This document shows, piece after piece, positions 22,175-31,220 of a stretch of DNA of 64,000 bases. Under the pieces are notes generated by a model. The model did not search any database. It worked only from the letters and a program-made list of their open reading frames with translations, and was not told the DNA's origin. Within the stretch, counting starts at the first letter, position 1, and each line of letters begins with the position of its first letter. The stretch spans positions 1 to 64,000 of the forward strand of contig JASXSV010000004.1 in NCBI GenBank assembly GCA_030674915.1. The letters are read 5' to 3'. The DNA comes from Candidatus Endonucleibacter bathymodioli (GTDB taxonomy: Bacteria > Pseudomonadota > Gammaproteobacteria > Pseudomonadales > Endozoicomonadaceae). The position numbers and the translations under genes are program-made.

Positions 22175-25100
22175 TTATAAGACGCCACACTCACACCAAC
22201 TCCTAGGGATGGTAGCTAATATATCAAGTTGTTCCATCCCTTTTTCTAGCTGCCCCCCTATTTCTTCCTCGTCGTCAACTTTGAGCTCATCACCATGGTT
22301 TAACTGTATGGAATGTGCTCCCTGTTCTTCAGTAATATCATTACTGTTTATAGCTTTTTCAATTACTTCCATCTGATAACATTCCTTCGGTAATTGACTT
22401 GACACAACCTCAGAATCAGAATCAGCCTCAGCCTCAGCAGCCTCGGATCTTTCCCCATAACTATTATTAACTTCTGTTTTTCTTGAGTGTAATTCTACAA
22501 ATTCTTTTCCCTTGTATTTTATGAGAAATTTGCAGTCAGGGAAAAACTTAGCATGCTCAATCCATAAGTTACACTGTGGTTTAAATAATGTTAAACCACC
22601 AGCACAGTGGTGACAATGTACATTATTTTCACCCCTGTAATAAAATCCTGCAGCAGCTATATCATAAGAATATTGTTTAATCTCTGCGCTTAATGAACTA
22701 CTAGAAAAACTATTTTGTCTAGCTGATAAAGTTCTATATCCAGGTTGTGCAGGCTTATATGTTTTTTCCCACTCGGTTATAACTTGAGTTATAACTTCTT
22801 GACCTACTATAGTGGCTAGGTATACGCACTCTGCACCATGTCGAATATGTTCTTTCACTGGGTTACTATTCGCATTCCAGTTTCTTATAGTAAGACCACA
22901 CTGAAAACAAGATACAAGGTCGTCTTTCCCTAAACTGAAAAATCCTGCATTTACAAAATCGTCCCGGTTAAAATTGCATTTAAATTTAGCATAATTATAA
23001 GTATCCAGTCTTTCTTTTATATCTCTAAAATGCGGATGTGCCGCTTGATAATGATTTATGAACTGCATATCTTTCTTGCATCTTAAAAAAGAACAGCACG
23101 AACTATAGGTAGCATGTAATGCCCATGGATCATGAATTTCTTTCAGGTTTGTTAATGTTAGATTACAATTAAAACAAGATACAGCATCTGTAGTTTGTGT
23201 AAAGAAAAATCCTGCTTCAGAAAGTCTTCTCGCAGGCTGAATACTTTCCTTTGGCCAATGTAGATAAGAGTTCTCTCTTATTGCAGGATTTAAAAACTCC
23301 ATTGACTTAGCTTTGGTACAGTGGGTAAACTCTATGGACTTATTGCTTATTAAAAAATGACACGTTGCGTTGGCAATAGCATGTTTTAACCATGGGTCCT
23401 GATCACTACTCCCGTCTATACTAACATCACAATAAAAACACCTTATAACATTATTCACTTTATTATAAAAAAAACCTGCATCTGCAAGTGGTTTAGCTTT
23501 ATCTGCTAGATCAACTATTTTAGCATTTAAATAACTTGTAATTCTTGCATTTTTGTTGGCGAACTCAGGATGCATAATGCCATAACGATTAATAAAGTTT
23601 GTATATTTACATTCCTGCAAAAACCTACACTTAGAGGAAAATGCAGCATGTGACTCCCATGGTATATCGTCTGCTTTCCAATCTACTAACTCTATACCGC
23701 AGCAAAAACAAACTACACAATCTCCTTGTCCAGTATAAAAAAATCCTGCGCCTGCTAGCAATTCCTTACCTGGAGTATTTGTACAGGGCCAAGTGCTATA
23801 ACTTCTTATTCTTTCCTCATAATGGCTAAATTCATGGTGCTTATTTTTAGCCTTTTCGATAAACTCTATGCTCTTATTATTTTTTAAAAAAGAACAATCT
23901 GGTGACTTCAGCGCATGCTCTGACCATAATTCATCCTCATTATGGACACTATTGAAATTAACACCACAGAAAAAACAGCATACAACATTAGGTGCTCTTC
24001 CGTAAAAAAGTCCTCCATTCACAAGAATATCTAATTTTATGCGTGAATTCAATACAACATTATTATAACTCCAAGATCTATTTTCTTTGTTAATAAAATA
24101 TGAATGCTGGGCATCAGATCTATACATATCATGCATAGACGTTCCATCTGTATCAACAATAACCGTAGAAATACTACCAGATTCATTTTGTACAGATACT
24201 TGAGCATACTCCCTATCTAACGGTACACTAACTACACCTGCCTCATCAGATGGCACTGCTATAACGTTAACATCTAAAACATCCGTAGATTCCTGAATCC
24301 CCTGTGACAATAAGATTTCTCTAGGATTATTTTTTGAGAAGACTTTCACAAATGTTGTTGATACAAGATTGTTAATAACATCTCCTATTATACTTTTAGT
24401 AACAGAAAAATTATTTTGAACTGCATCATTAATCGTTATTGAATTTAGTAAAATTCCTTCCAATACAGTAATATATGATGAACAATGATTTTTACAAAAA
24501 TAATAAATAATGTGCGCATAGAATAGCCCAAATTCGTCTACTAAGCATTTTGCATTCTCAGGGTGCATATGGTCGACAATAAATACTGTCATTGCCACAT
24601 AAAGTGTAAATCCTTTTGCTGTTTTTCCGCATTCCAAGCATTTTATAGAAAAATTATTTCCACTATGTTCAATTACCTCAACTGGTGGTTGCTTCAAACT
24701 ATAACCACAATCTTGTCCTTCAAATATTTCTACTTCCTTATTTCCATCACCAATAGTAACAGAAATAGTGCTGTTTTTATCTAATCCTTCTCCTTCATAT
24801 ATCTCCGATTTCTTTATTCCAGTTATTTGTTCTTCCTCTTGTTCTAGCCTTTTTGTCAAGAGAGGAATAAAAGTATTGTCCTCTGCTGTTTTCTTTATCG
24901 ATGGCGGTTGCTCCAAACTATCTCCATAAGACTGCTCCGCCAGCACTTCTACTCCCTGTTCCTCCTCACTAACAGAACAAGAAATAGAGCCAGTTGTATC
25001 TATTTCCTTTCCTCCTTCAGCTCCGCCTACCTCTGGCTTATTTTGCTCCACCAGCACTTCTACCCCCTGCTCCTCCTCACTAACAGAACAAGAAATAGAG

Positions 25101-26068
25101 CCAGTTGTATCTATTTCCTTTCCTCCTTCAGCTCCGCCTGCCTCTGGCTTATTTACTACAACTCTTTGTTCTTCTGCTTGCTCTCGTATTTTTTCATGTG
25201 GTTTATTTTTTCTCGATGAACTTCGTCTTTTGTCTGATCTTTTCATGCTATTTTTTCTACCATGAGATCCTCCATCAATCTCACAATCATCACTATTAAG
25301 GTCTCCAGAATAGCCATTATTAAAACTGCTATTATTCTGAAATATAAAAACAGAATAATACCTACATTCCCTTGATGCAAAAAAATCATGGCATTGTATT
25401 TTACAGGGAATACATAATGCGCTTAAGTCATTACCATCAATATCTTCAGAATAAGGCATGGTGTTTTGTACTTTATTCTGTTTGTTTTGTGCAGGCCCAC
25501 ACAAAGCATATAATTGTTTGCGAATTCTATTTAGCAATTTTTCATTTTCATATTGTGTACATTCATCTACGTTAAATGGCAAATGATAGAAACCTTTATG
25601 CTCCAATACTTTATCAGACTTTGGTAGTTCATATAACTCACGAAAAATTATCTCACTCTTGGTTCTTATCAATTTCATACAATAAGCAGGACAACCAAGT
25701 GTAACGCGCTCCATCTCAAAATTATGTTTTTTTTCTTGATTGAAATATGTAACTGTTTTATTTGCTAGGTTGACCATTGCATCCTGATTTTGCATATTAC
25801 CACTGCGCAATAGAGTAGCCATACCCATAAGAGCAGTATCTAAATCAGACATTTTTTCGCTGCTTTCCTCGTCCCTTTCATTGTATAGCACTTTGATTCC
25901 TAGTACGATGGGAGATACAGGATCATTCTCATCATGACTGTTAGATAATGAAATTTCGTCAATACTACAACAATGCAAAAATTCACCTCCCATCACCAGA
26001 CTTATACGTAAAATAACAAGCATAGATAAAGTAAAAAACAACTTTATAGTCAGCGGTTTTTTAAGCAC
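22175..26068 (-). CDS. Secreted protein with six BIR-type zinc modules (IAP-like)
   Basis: 1297 residues. A signal peptide (hydrophobic IKLFFTLSMLVILRISLVMGG) leads into a family leader region ending around ALCIPCKIQ...YYSVFIF. Next come a basic cluster (KRSDKRRSSSRKNK, about residues 269-293) that resembles a nuclear localisation signal, and a 37-residue exact-type tandem repeat. From about residue 665 to 1195 there are six modules of the BIR type: GFFYTGQGD, CxxC, a W, then H-x6-C (for example CFCCGIELVDW and later H and C ligands). BIR domains bind zinc and in animals inhibit caspases or bind IAP antagonists. There is no RING domain. I infer an apoptosis inhibitor acquired from a host and delivered outside the bacterium. 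Confidence 0.88.
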   Translation of the reverse strand: MLKKPLTIKLFFTLSMLVILRISLVMGGEFLHCCSIDEISLSNSHDENDPVSPIVLGIKVLYNERDEESSEKMSDLDTALMGMATLLRSGNMQNQDAMVNLANKTVTYFNQEKKHNFEMERVTLGCPAYCMKLIRTKSEIIFRELYELPKSDKVLEHKGFYHLPFNVDECTQYENEKLLNRIRKQLYALCGPAQNKQNKVQNTMPYSEDIDGNDLSALCIPCKIQCHDFFASRECRYYSVFIFQNNSSFNNGYSGDLNSDDCEIDGGSHGRKNSMKRSDKRRSSSRKNKPHEKIREQAEEQRVVVNKPEAGGAEGGKEIDTTGSISCSVSEEEQGVEVLVEQNKPEVGGAEGGKEIDTTGSISCSVSEEEQGVEVLAEQSYGDSLEQPPSIKKTAEDNTFIPLLTKRLEQEEEQITGIKKSEIYEGEGLDKNSTISVTIGDGNKEVEIFEGQDCGYSLKQPPVEVIEHSGNNFSIKCLECGKTAKGFTLYVAMTVFIVDHMHPENAKCLVDEFGLFYAHIIYYFCKNHCSSYITVLEGILLNSITINDAVQNNFSVTKSIIGDVINNLVSTTFVKVFSKNNPREILLSQGIQESTDVLDVNVIAVPSDEAGVVSVPLDREYAQVSVQNESGSISTVIVDTDGTSMHDMYRSDAQHSYFINKENRSWSYNNVVLNSRIKLDILVNGGLFYGRAPNVVCCFFCGVNFNSVHNEDELWSEHALKSPDCSFLKNNKSIEFIEKAKNKHHEFSHYEERIRSYSTWPCTNTPGKELLAGAGFFYTGQGDCVVCFCCGIELVDWKADDIPWESHAAFSSKCRFLQECKYTNFINRYGIMHPEFANKNARITSYLNAKIVDLADKAKPLADAGFFYNKVNNVIRCFYCDVSIDGSSDQDPWLKHAIANATCHFLISNKSIEFTHCTKAKSMEFLNPAIRENSYLHWPKESIQPARRLSEAGFFFTQTTDAVSCFNCNLTLTNLKEIHDPWALHATYSSCCSFLRCKKDMQFINHYQAAHPHFRDIKERLDTYNYAKFKCNFNRDDFVNAGFFSLGKDDLVSCFQCGLTIRNWNANSNPVKEHIRHGAECVYLATIVGQEVITQVITEWEKTYKPAQPGYRTLSARQNSFSSSSLSAEIKQYSYDIAAAGFYYRGENNVHCHHCAGGLTLFKPQCNLWIEHAKFFPDCKFLIKYKGKEFVELHSRKTEVNNSYGERSEAAEAEADSDSEVVSSQLPKECYQMEVIEKAINSNDITEEQGAHSIQLNHGDELKVDDEEEIGGQLEKGMEQLDILATIPRSWCECGVL
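24933..25154 (-). repeat. 111-bp in-frame tandem repeat x2 within the BIR gene
   Basis: Two nearly identical 111-bp units encode NKPE(A/V)GGAEGGKEID followed by TTGSISCSVSEEEQGVEVL. Few base differences separate them, so the duplication is recent. A third, shorter related unit (EIYEGEGL... SVTIGDGNKEVEIFEGQ) may follow at about 24690-24800. Copy number could vary between strains. Confidence 0.85.
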
Positions 26069-26244
26069 AATATTATCCTTTAGTTTAGATATGTAGTTAA
26101 ACTTTCCCTAGACATATTCTCTATATTGGACTATATAAAATAGCATCATTCAGAAAGTACATGTAGTATACTGCAACTTATTGCAAATACAAGCAGAATG
26201 GCAAACAACCATAGCTTACCAATAAATGAGACATACGATTGGTC

Positions 26245-26295
26245 TATAAAACTCAATCTTATTAAAGTAATTTAATGATTTTTGCGGCCGTATGT
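26245..26295 (-). promoter_or_regulatory. Shared effector upstream element, BIR gene copy
   Basis: AAACTCAATCTTATTAAAGTA and TTTTTGCGGCCGTATGTTG, about 180-230 bp upstream of the BIR start. It matches the gene-distal half of the element upstream of the zinc-finger genes. Confidence 0.45.
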
Positions 26296-26378
26296 TGATT
26301 AGAGGTTTAACCTCACTAGTTTCATTATTAGGAAGGCAGAAGTAGTCACTCCTTGCAGGAAAAAGAGTTGCAGCAAAC

Positions 26379-26422
26379 CATTAACATTAACATAAACATT
26401 AACATAAACATAAACATTAAAT
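26379..26422. repeat. 6-bp microsatellite, AACATT/AACATA
   Basis: About seven tandem hexamers alternating AACATT and AACATA, in the gap upstream of the BIR gene. Confidence 0.8.
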
Positions 26423-26694
26423 TCATGTTTCCATTAGATTTATCTATACGTATGGATTAGCAAAATATATTTACAGCCCAATGTCAGAGTAATACTTGCG
26501 CATAACCAGCATCAAATGTAATGATCTATAAAGCGTAAGGCTCTTAACTGGTCTCACTCACCTAAATCACCTAATATCGCAGCAAGATAGTAGGCTTCGT
26601 TCCTTTGTAGCTACACCTTCTCGTAGCTGGTATAGATCACCTTATAAATGCATACCATCATGTTTACTATCATTGAAAATAGTTATATAATATG

Positions 26695-26785
26695 GTCATC
26701 TGGTTCGCTGTGTTAGAAATACCACCAGTGAGCAGCGTGCTCTGAAATCCACTCCAAATGTGCTGGTTATTGTGGCAATTTAGGT
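26695..26785. repeat. Dispersed repeat with CCACATGTG core, copy 2
   Basis: ATCTGGTTCGCTG ... AATCCACTCCAAATGTGCTGG and TTATTGTGGCAATTTAGG. It corresponds to the copies at about 16060-16165 and 34330-34425. Confidence 0.5.
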
Positions 26786-27353
26786 CATTGCAAGAAACAC
26801 TAACCACGTTGTTATAACTATACTAAATATCTTCAGCTAATATTATCGATATGATTTTATTTCATCTATGTATATTCTCTCATACTCGTCATGATGACAA
26901 AAAAACAAATCAAAGGAAATATTGAAAGAAATAGAATAAAAGGTGATCCTATATTCTCATAGAATAATTACCTCAAACGTAGGTCGTATATAAAATATTA
27001 TTTATGCCAAGTCTTATTGATATATTAGTCGAGTAATTAAATCAATATTTAGAATTGGTTATATACCAGCTTCTATTAAAGGTGTTGCTCTGCGACAAGA
27101 GATTGTATTTCCATGAACCTAAGAGCAGCAAGTTATTGGGTCTAATGAAAGCAGTCACAACCAAAAAACTTCAAGGAAAATGCGTATAAGTATCGGTCAT
27201 CACTTGACTTATGCAAGTCTTATATTGAGCACGCAGAATGATTATTGGGCCAAAATATACCGTTTATTTTTGTATCACCTATAGATTCATGGTAGTATTC
27301 CCTGTTTGAAGTCACTGATTAGCGACAATCATAGATGTTGGAGTATATGTACC

Positions 27354-29948
27354 ATGCGCGATGCCTTATCATTTATGATTATTTTTGTTTTTTTATCTCT
27401 ATCTATTCCTCAGCAAGGAATTGCGATGCTTGAATTAATAGATCAAGCCGATGTTACTCCAGTGGTTTTGGAAAGTAATCTTGTCAAAATCATAGTGCTA
27501 ATACCTCTGCATAAACAAAAAAACAGTGTTGATAAGGTAACTAATATCAATGGGGTAAAGCTATCTTTAAATATCCTCAAGATGCTATTGCGTTTTGTAT
27601 CTGAATCTAATAATGATGACGAGCAGAACCAGGAAACTGGATTAAGTAAGATGATTGATACAATTAATAAGGATAATGAATGTCCAGTGACAGTGAGTAG
27701 TGACAATAACGATTTTAATTTTATGATGATAAAACAACCAAATGACGAATATTTAGGCATTCTTTCTATTAAACCAACGTCACAAGACACATTTATTTGT
27801 TCGCCAAAATTATTATCAGTGGATAAGATGCTTTCCCTTGTGTCGATTAAAACAACTGCAATAGACAGTCAAGAGAATAATCAATTATTACAGATAGATA
27901 ATTGCTCAACAGATATGTTAAAAAAATATCATTTACGTTCATCAGAAGATGAGGATGATACATGTTTTATATTATATATCCCATGTAAAGTAAAAGGCGC
28001 AGCTGCTGACGATAATTTATCATCTTACTATGCGGCTTTTGTATTTAGACAAAAACAAAATGATTTGCTGGAGGCTCTCAATAGATTAAGTACACTAAAC
28101 GACGATGATAATGATATTAAATATGAAGAGGAAACACAATGGCTAAGTACACTTATGCAAGTACCGTTAGAAGTAAAGGAACATATTTTAAAACTATTGA
28201 GTTTCAGGGAGCTCATTACTTTAAGACTAACATGCGCAACTGCAAAAAGATTGATCGACAACAATAAGAAGATCTTCTTCAAAGCCTGGTTCTCTTGTTT
28301 TACCCCACAAAAACGGTTGTCATTAAAGAAATATATAGAAACCACCACAGAATCCGAAATTTATGCTTTGGTAACCCAGTTTTCTACAGAAACAGACATA
28401 GCGAAAGACCTTGTAATGACACACGATTTAAATTATCACACTGAAATTGTATGTTACACAATAAGCCGACTGATGAACTGCTGTCCCGCTTTCAGTCCAG
28501 ATAAGATATTAAGCACAACCAATTTTCCTGACTACGATTGCACAGCAACCTTCAGCCCAGATGATAGTTATGTGGCTATCCATTACGATAATATCTCATT
28601 GATCTACGAACTAGGAATGAACGGAAGGTCGATACACATGCTTAATCCTTGCGCCAAATTCAATGTAGGTACAAGTGGTTATCATATTTACAAATCTTTA
28701 TTTAGAGTAACTTTAGCCCTCTTCAGCGCATGTAATCGTTATCTGATAATTTGCAGGTACAACGGATCTGGAGAAATATATGAGATGCATTCAGATGGTA
28801 AATGGACGAAAAAAATAATTTTTAATCATTATGACTATATCACTTCAGCCACTTTCAGCCCCGATAGTCGCCATGTGGTCACCACTAGTAAAAATAGGCA
28901 GGCAAAAATTCACAGATTGGATTCAGGCTTGGAATTGTCGGAGGAAGTAACTATTAAGCATAAAAAAATGTCCTCTGTAGTCATATTTAGCAATAATGGA
29001 CGCAGTGTGCTGACTTCATCTATCGGGAAAAACACAAAAGAAAACAAATTGTCAGGAAACGTGGGATTAATAAAAATTCACGAGCTTAGTTCGGATGGTC
29101 AATGGACGGAAAAACTCTCAGAAAATTGTGACTCCCAGGTTTTTCCAAAATGCTTTAGCCTCGACGGTCGCTATGCGATGACCATCGTTGGCCACAACAC
29201 CGCAAGAATATACGAACTCGATTCTTGTGGAGAATGGCTGCAGAAACCCTCCATTGACATTAATCATAATAACAAAATAACCTCTGCCAGATTCAGCCCC
29301 AATGGTCGCCATTTGGCAACTGCTAGTCGCGATTTCACAGTGAAAATCTACGGAAGATATGCGAAGAAAGATAACTGGAGTAAAGAGGAATGGAGTGAGC
29401 AAGCCACTATTAGCCATAAGAACTATGCATCGTCAGCTACCTTTAGCAGAGATGGAAGTCACTTGATAACAAGCAGTGATGATGGAAGCGCAATAATTTA
29501 CGGATTGGTTGCTGGGGAGACATGGAAGAAGAAAGCTACTATTAGCATTTGCGGCGATAATTGCTTGGTCAGGGCAATATTTAGCGATGACAGCAGCCAC
29601 GCACTGGTTTTCTCTCCTTCTAATGATAATGCAAAAATCGTAAAGATCTACAAACGAGGGCAAAACTCGGACGATGAGTGGATGCAAAAAGCACTCATTC
29701 AAGAGCTGAGAGGTATCAAATCAGCCAGCTTCAGTGCCGATGGCAACCACATAATTACTGCCAGCAACGATGATATAGTACACATCTACGGATGGACTGC
29801 TGATAATAAGTTACAGACGAAAGCCACAATCCAACATGATAAATATATCTCTTCAGCTCGATTTACCCACGATTGTAGTCATGTGGTGGTTATAGATGTA
29901 GATACTTCCATACATATCTGGCGCCTTTTTTTAGATAGAAGAAATTAG
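27354..29948 (+). CDS. Secreted F-box/WD40 repeat protein, paralogue 1
   Basis: 864 residues from the ATG at 27354, which is preceded by GGAG and gives an immediate signal peptide (LSFMIIFVFLSLSIPQQGIA). The longer frame from 27306 lacks a good start and would bury the signal. Residues about 25-260 form a leader domain (CFILYIPCKVKG, YYAAFVFRQ). An F-box-like helix bundle follows at about 267-305 (VPLEVKEHILKLLSFRELI, TLRLTCATAKRLI). Ten WD-type units from about residue 395 follow (for example SARFSPNGRHLATASRD). In eukaryotes F-box proteins recruit substrates to SCF ubiquitin ligases through Skp1. I infer a host-ubiquitin effector. Skp1 binding is not shown. The native stop lies in the TTAG target of the IS that follows. 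Confidence 0.83.
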   Translation: MRDALSFMIIFVFLSLSIPQQGIAMLELIDQADVTPVVLESNLVKIIVLIPLHKQKNSVDKVTNINGVKLSLNILKMLLRFVSESNNDDEQNQETGLSKMIDTINKDNECPVTVSSDNNDFNFMMIKQPNDEYLGILSIKPTSQDTFICSPKLLSVDKMLSLVSIKTTAIDSQENNQLLQIDNCSTDMLKKYHLRSSEDEDDTCFILYIPCKVKGAAADDNLSSYYAAFVFRQKQNDLLEALNRLSTLNDDDNDIKYEEETQWLSTLMQVPLEVKEHILKLLSFRELITLRLTCATAKRLIDNNKKIFFKAWFSCFTPQKRLSLKKYIETTTESEIYALVTQFSTETDIAKDLVMTHDLNYHTEIVCYTISRLMNCCPAFSPDKILSTTNFPDYDCTATFSPDDSYVAIHYDNISLIYELGMNGRSIHMLNPCAKFNVGTSGYHIYKSLFRVTLALFSACNRYLIICRYNGSGEIYEMHSDGKWTKKIIFNHYDYITSATFSPDSRHVVTTSKNRQAKIHRLDSGLELSEEVTIKHKKMSSVVIFSNNGRSVLTSSIGKNTKENKLSGNVGLIKIHELSSDGQWTEKLSENCDSQVFPKCFSLDGRYAMTIVGHNTARIYELDSCGEWLQKPSIDINHNNKITSARFSPNGRHLATASRDFTVKIYGRYAKKDNWSKEEWSEQATISHKNYASSATFSRDGSHLITSSDDGSAIIYGLVAGETWKKKATISICGDNCLVRAIFSDDSSHALVFSPSNDNAKIVKIYKRGQNSDDEWMQKALIQELRGIKSASFSADGNHIITASNDDIVHIYGWTADNKLQTKATIQHDKYISSARFTHDCSHVVVIDVDTSIHIWRLFLDRRN

Positions 29949-30765
29949 GGAAGGTGCGCTTAAGTCCTGGTAATGAGATAATCCCTATCACTTCACTTTA
30001 ATGGTATGAACCATGAGACACCAACTCAGCTTCGCCGACAGCGAATACCAGCATAAACGCCGCCAAGCCCGCAAAGAGAAGTTTCTTGAGCGGATGGATG
30101 CCACCATTATCGCAGCTCCCAGCTCCAACAAGAACAAAGCCGGTGAGCGTGATCCCGAGATGCAGCAAACCAAGAAGGGTAATCAGTGGCACTTCGACAT
30201 GGAGGATCATATCGGTGTCGATGCTCGAACTGGGCTGACGCATAGTCTTACGACCTCCGCTACCAACGAACATGATCTGAATCAAGCTGAAAATCTACTG
30301 CATGGTGATGAGGAGTTCATTTTCGTCGATGCTGGTTATCGTGGCGCAGAAAAACGGGACAGTTGAAAGACATAGATGTCAAATGGCCTATCGCGGAACG
30401 TCCAGGAAAAGTAAGGGCTTGGAAGAAATATCCACGGATCAACAATATTATGATCAATATAGAATACATGAACGCCAGTGTACGATCCAAGATTGAGCAT
30501 CCGTTTCGGATCATCAAATGTCAGTTCGGATTAACCAAAGCTTGCTACCGAGGCTTAGCTAAAAATGATAGCAAATTGTCCATGCTATTTGCTTTGGCGA
30601 ACATCGTCCGAGTAGGGCAAATGCTCAAAATATAGCATCAGTGTGCCTGTGTGTCGGGAAATCGCATGTAGGCACTGAAAAACTAACAAAAATTGAACTA
30701 TTAACCTGCAAATCGACCGCAATGTGTCGATGTACTTAAACAATCGGGACTTAATCGCACCTTCC
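29949..30765 (+). mobile_element. Decayed IS5-type element (second type), copy 2
   Basis: 817 bp between GGAAGGTGCGCTTAAGTCC and GGGACTTAATCGCACCTTCC, with a perfect TTAG target duplication at 29945-29948 and 30766-30769, matching the YTAR preference of one IS5 subgroup. The TAG of the left duplication is the stop codon of the F-box/WD40 gene upstream. It has an internal deletion compared with a full element. Confidence 0.85.
30013..30635 (+). pseudogene. Internally deleted IS5-family transposase
   Basis: [20 protein letters not shown] runs into FLERMD, then jumps directly to [19 protein letters not shown], so about 100 residues of the middle are missing. A one-base frameshift at about 30361 (AEKRDS then stop) separates the last part ([13 protein letters not shown] to [10 protein letters not shown]), which continues to 30635. 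It is inactive and close in sequence to the copy at 15101. Confidence 0.85.
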
Positions 30766-30811
30766 TTAGCTCACCCACGCTGCCGCCTATCTTTCCATTT
30801 TAAGATAAACT

Positions 30812-30838
30812 CAGGATGTTCAGGATGTTCAGGATGTT
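30812..30838. repeat. 9-bp repeat CAGGATGTT x3
   Basis: Three perfect copies between the IS relic and the second F-box/WD40 gene. Confidence 0.85.
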
Positions 30839-30969
30839 CAGTAACATGTATTATACTCAAAAAAACAACGCTGCAATAGATGTTTAACCTTGTCTGATTT
30901 TATTTGGCATCATCTATATGGAACAGGAGTATTGTAGCGTGTTCCATTAAAAATAACACTAAATCCCGC

Positions 30970-31037
30970 ACTTTAAACTACTTTAGTCCGATTGAGTTTT
31001 TATCGGGTAAGTGTGTTAGTTATTGTGTAAATATAGG
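30970..31037 (+). promoter_or_regulatory. Shared effector upstream element, F-box/WD40 paralogue 2
   Basis: CTACTTTAGTCCGATTGAG, TTTTTATCGGGTAAGTGTG and TTAGTTATTGTGTAAATATAGG, 184-251 bp upstream of the start at 31221. It is the reverse complement of the segments upstream of the minus-strand zinc-finger genes, and so has the same orientation relative to its gene. Confidence 0.5.
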
Positions 31038-31220
31038 AAAATATAGATGAGTGTTTTGGATACTGACTGATACAGGTCTTATATGTGATATTGATAAAGC
31101 CTAATGCTGGATGGACCAAAATATAGCCATTTATTTTTGTATCACTTATAGTTTCATGGTAGTGTTCCCTGTTTGAAGTCACTGATTAGCGACAACCATA
31201 GATGTTGGAGTATATGTACC

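Larger units (their letters stand above)
26296..27353. other. Long intergenic region between the BIR and F-box/WD40 genes
   Basis: The two genes diverge from this gap of about 1.2 kb. It holds a degenerate 6-bp repeat, (A/T)AACAT, at 26379-26422, a copy of the palindromic repeat at about 26548-26636, the CCACATGTG-type repeat at about 26695-26785, and AT-rich sequence presumed to hold both promoters. No gene is supported. Confidence 0.55.

Noticed and set aside
27306..27353. Extended N-terminus (16 extra residues) of the F-box/WD40 genes
   Set aside because: It would start at TTG without a ribosome-binding site and place the signal peptide internally. The third paralogue lacks the extension.
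29930..29950. Idea that the IS truncated F-box/WD40 paralogue 1
   Set aside because: The TAG stop lies within the TTAG target duplication, so the stop existed before insertion and the protein end is native.
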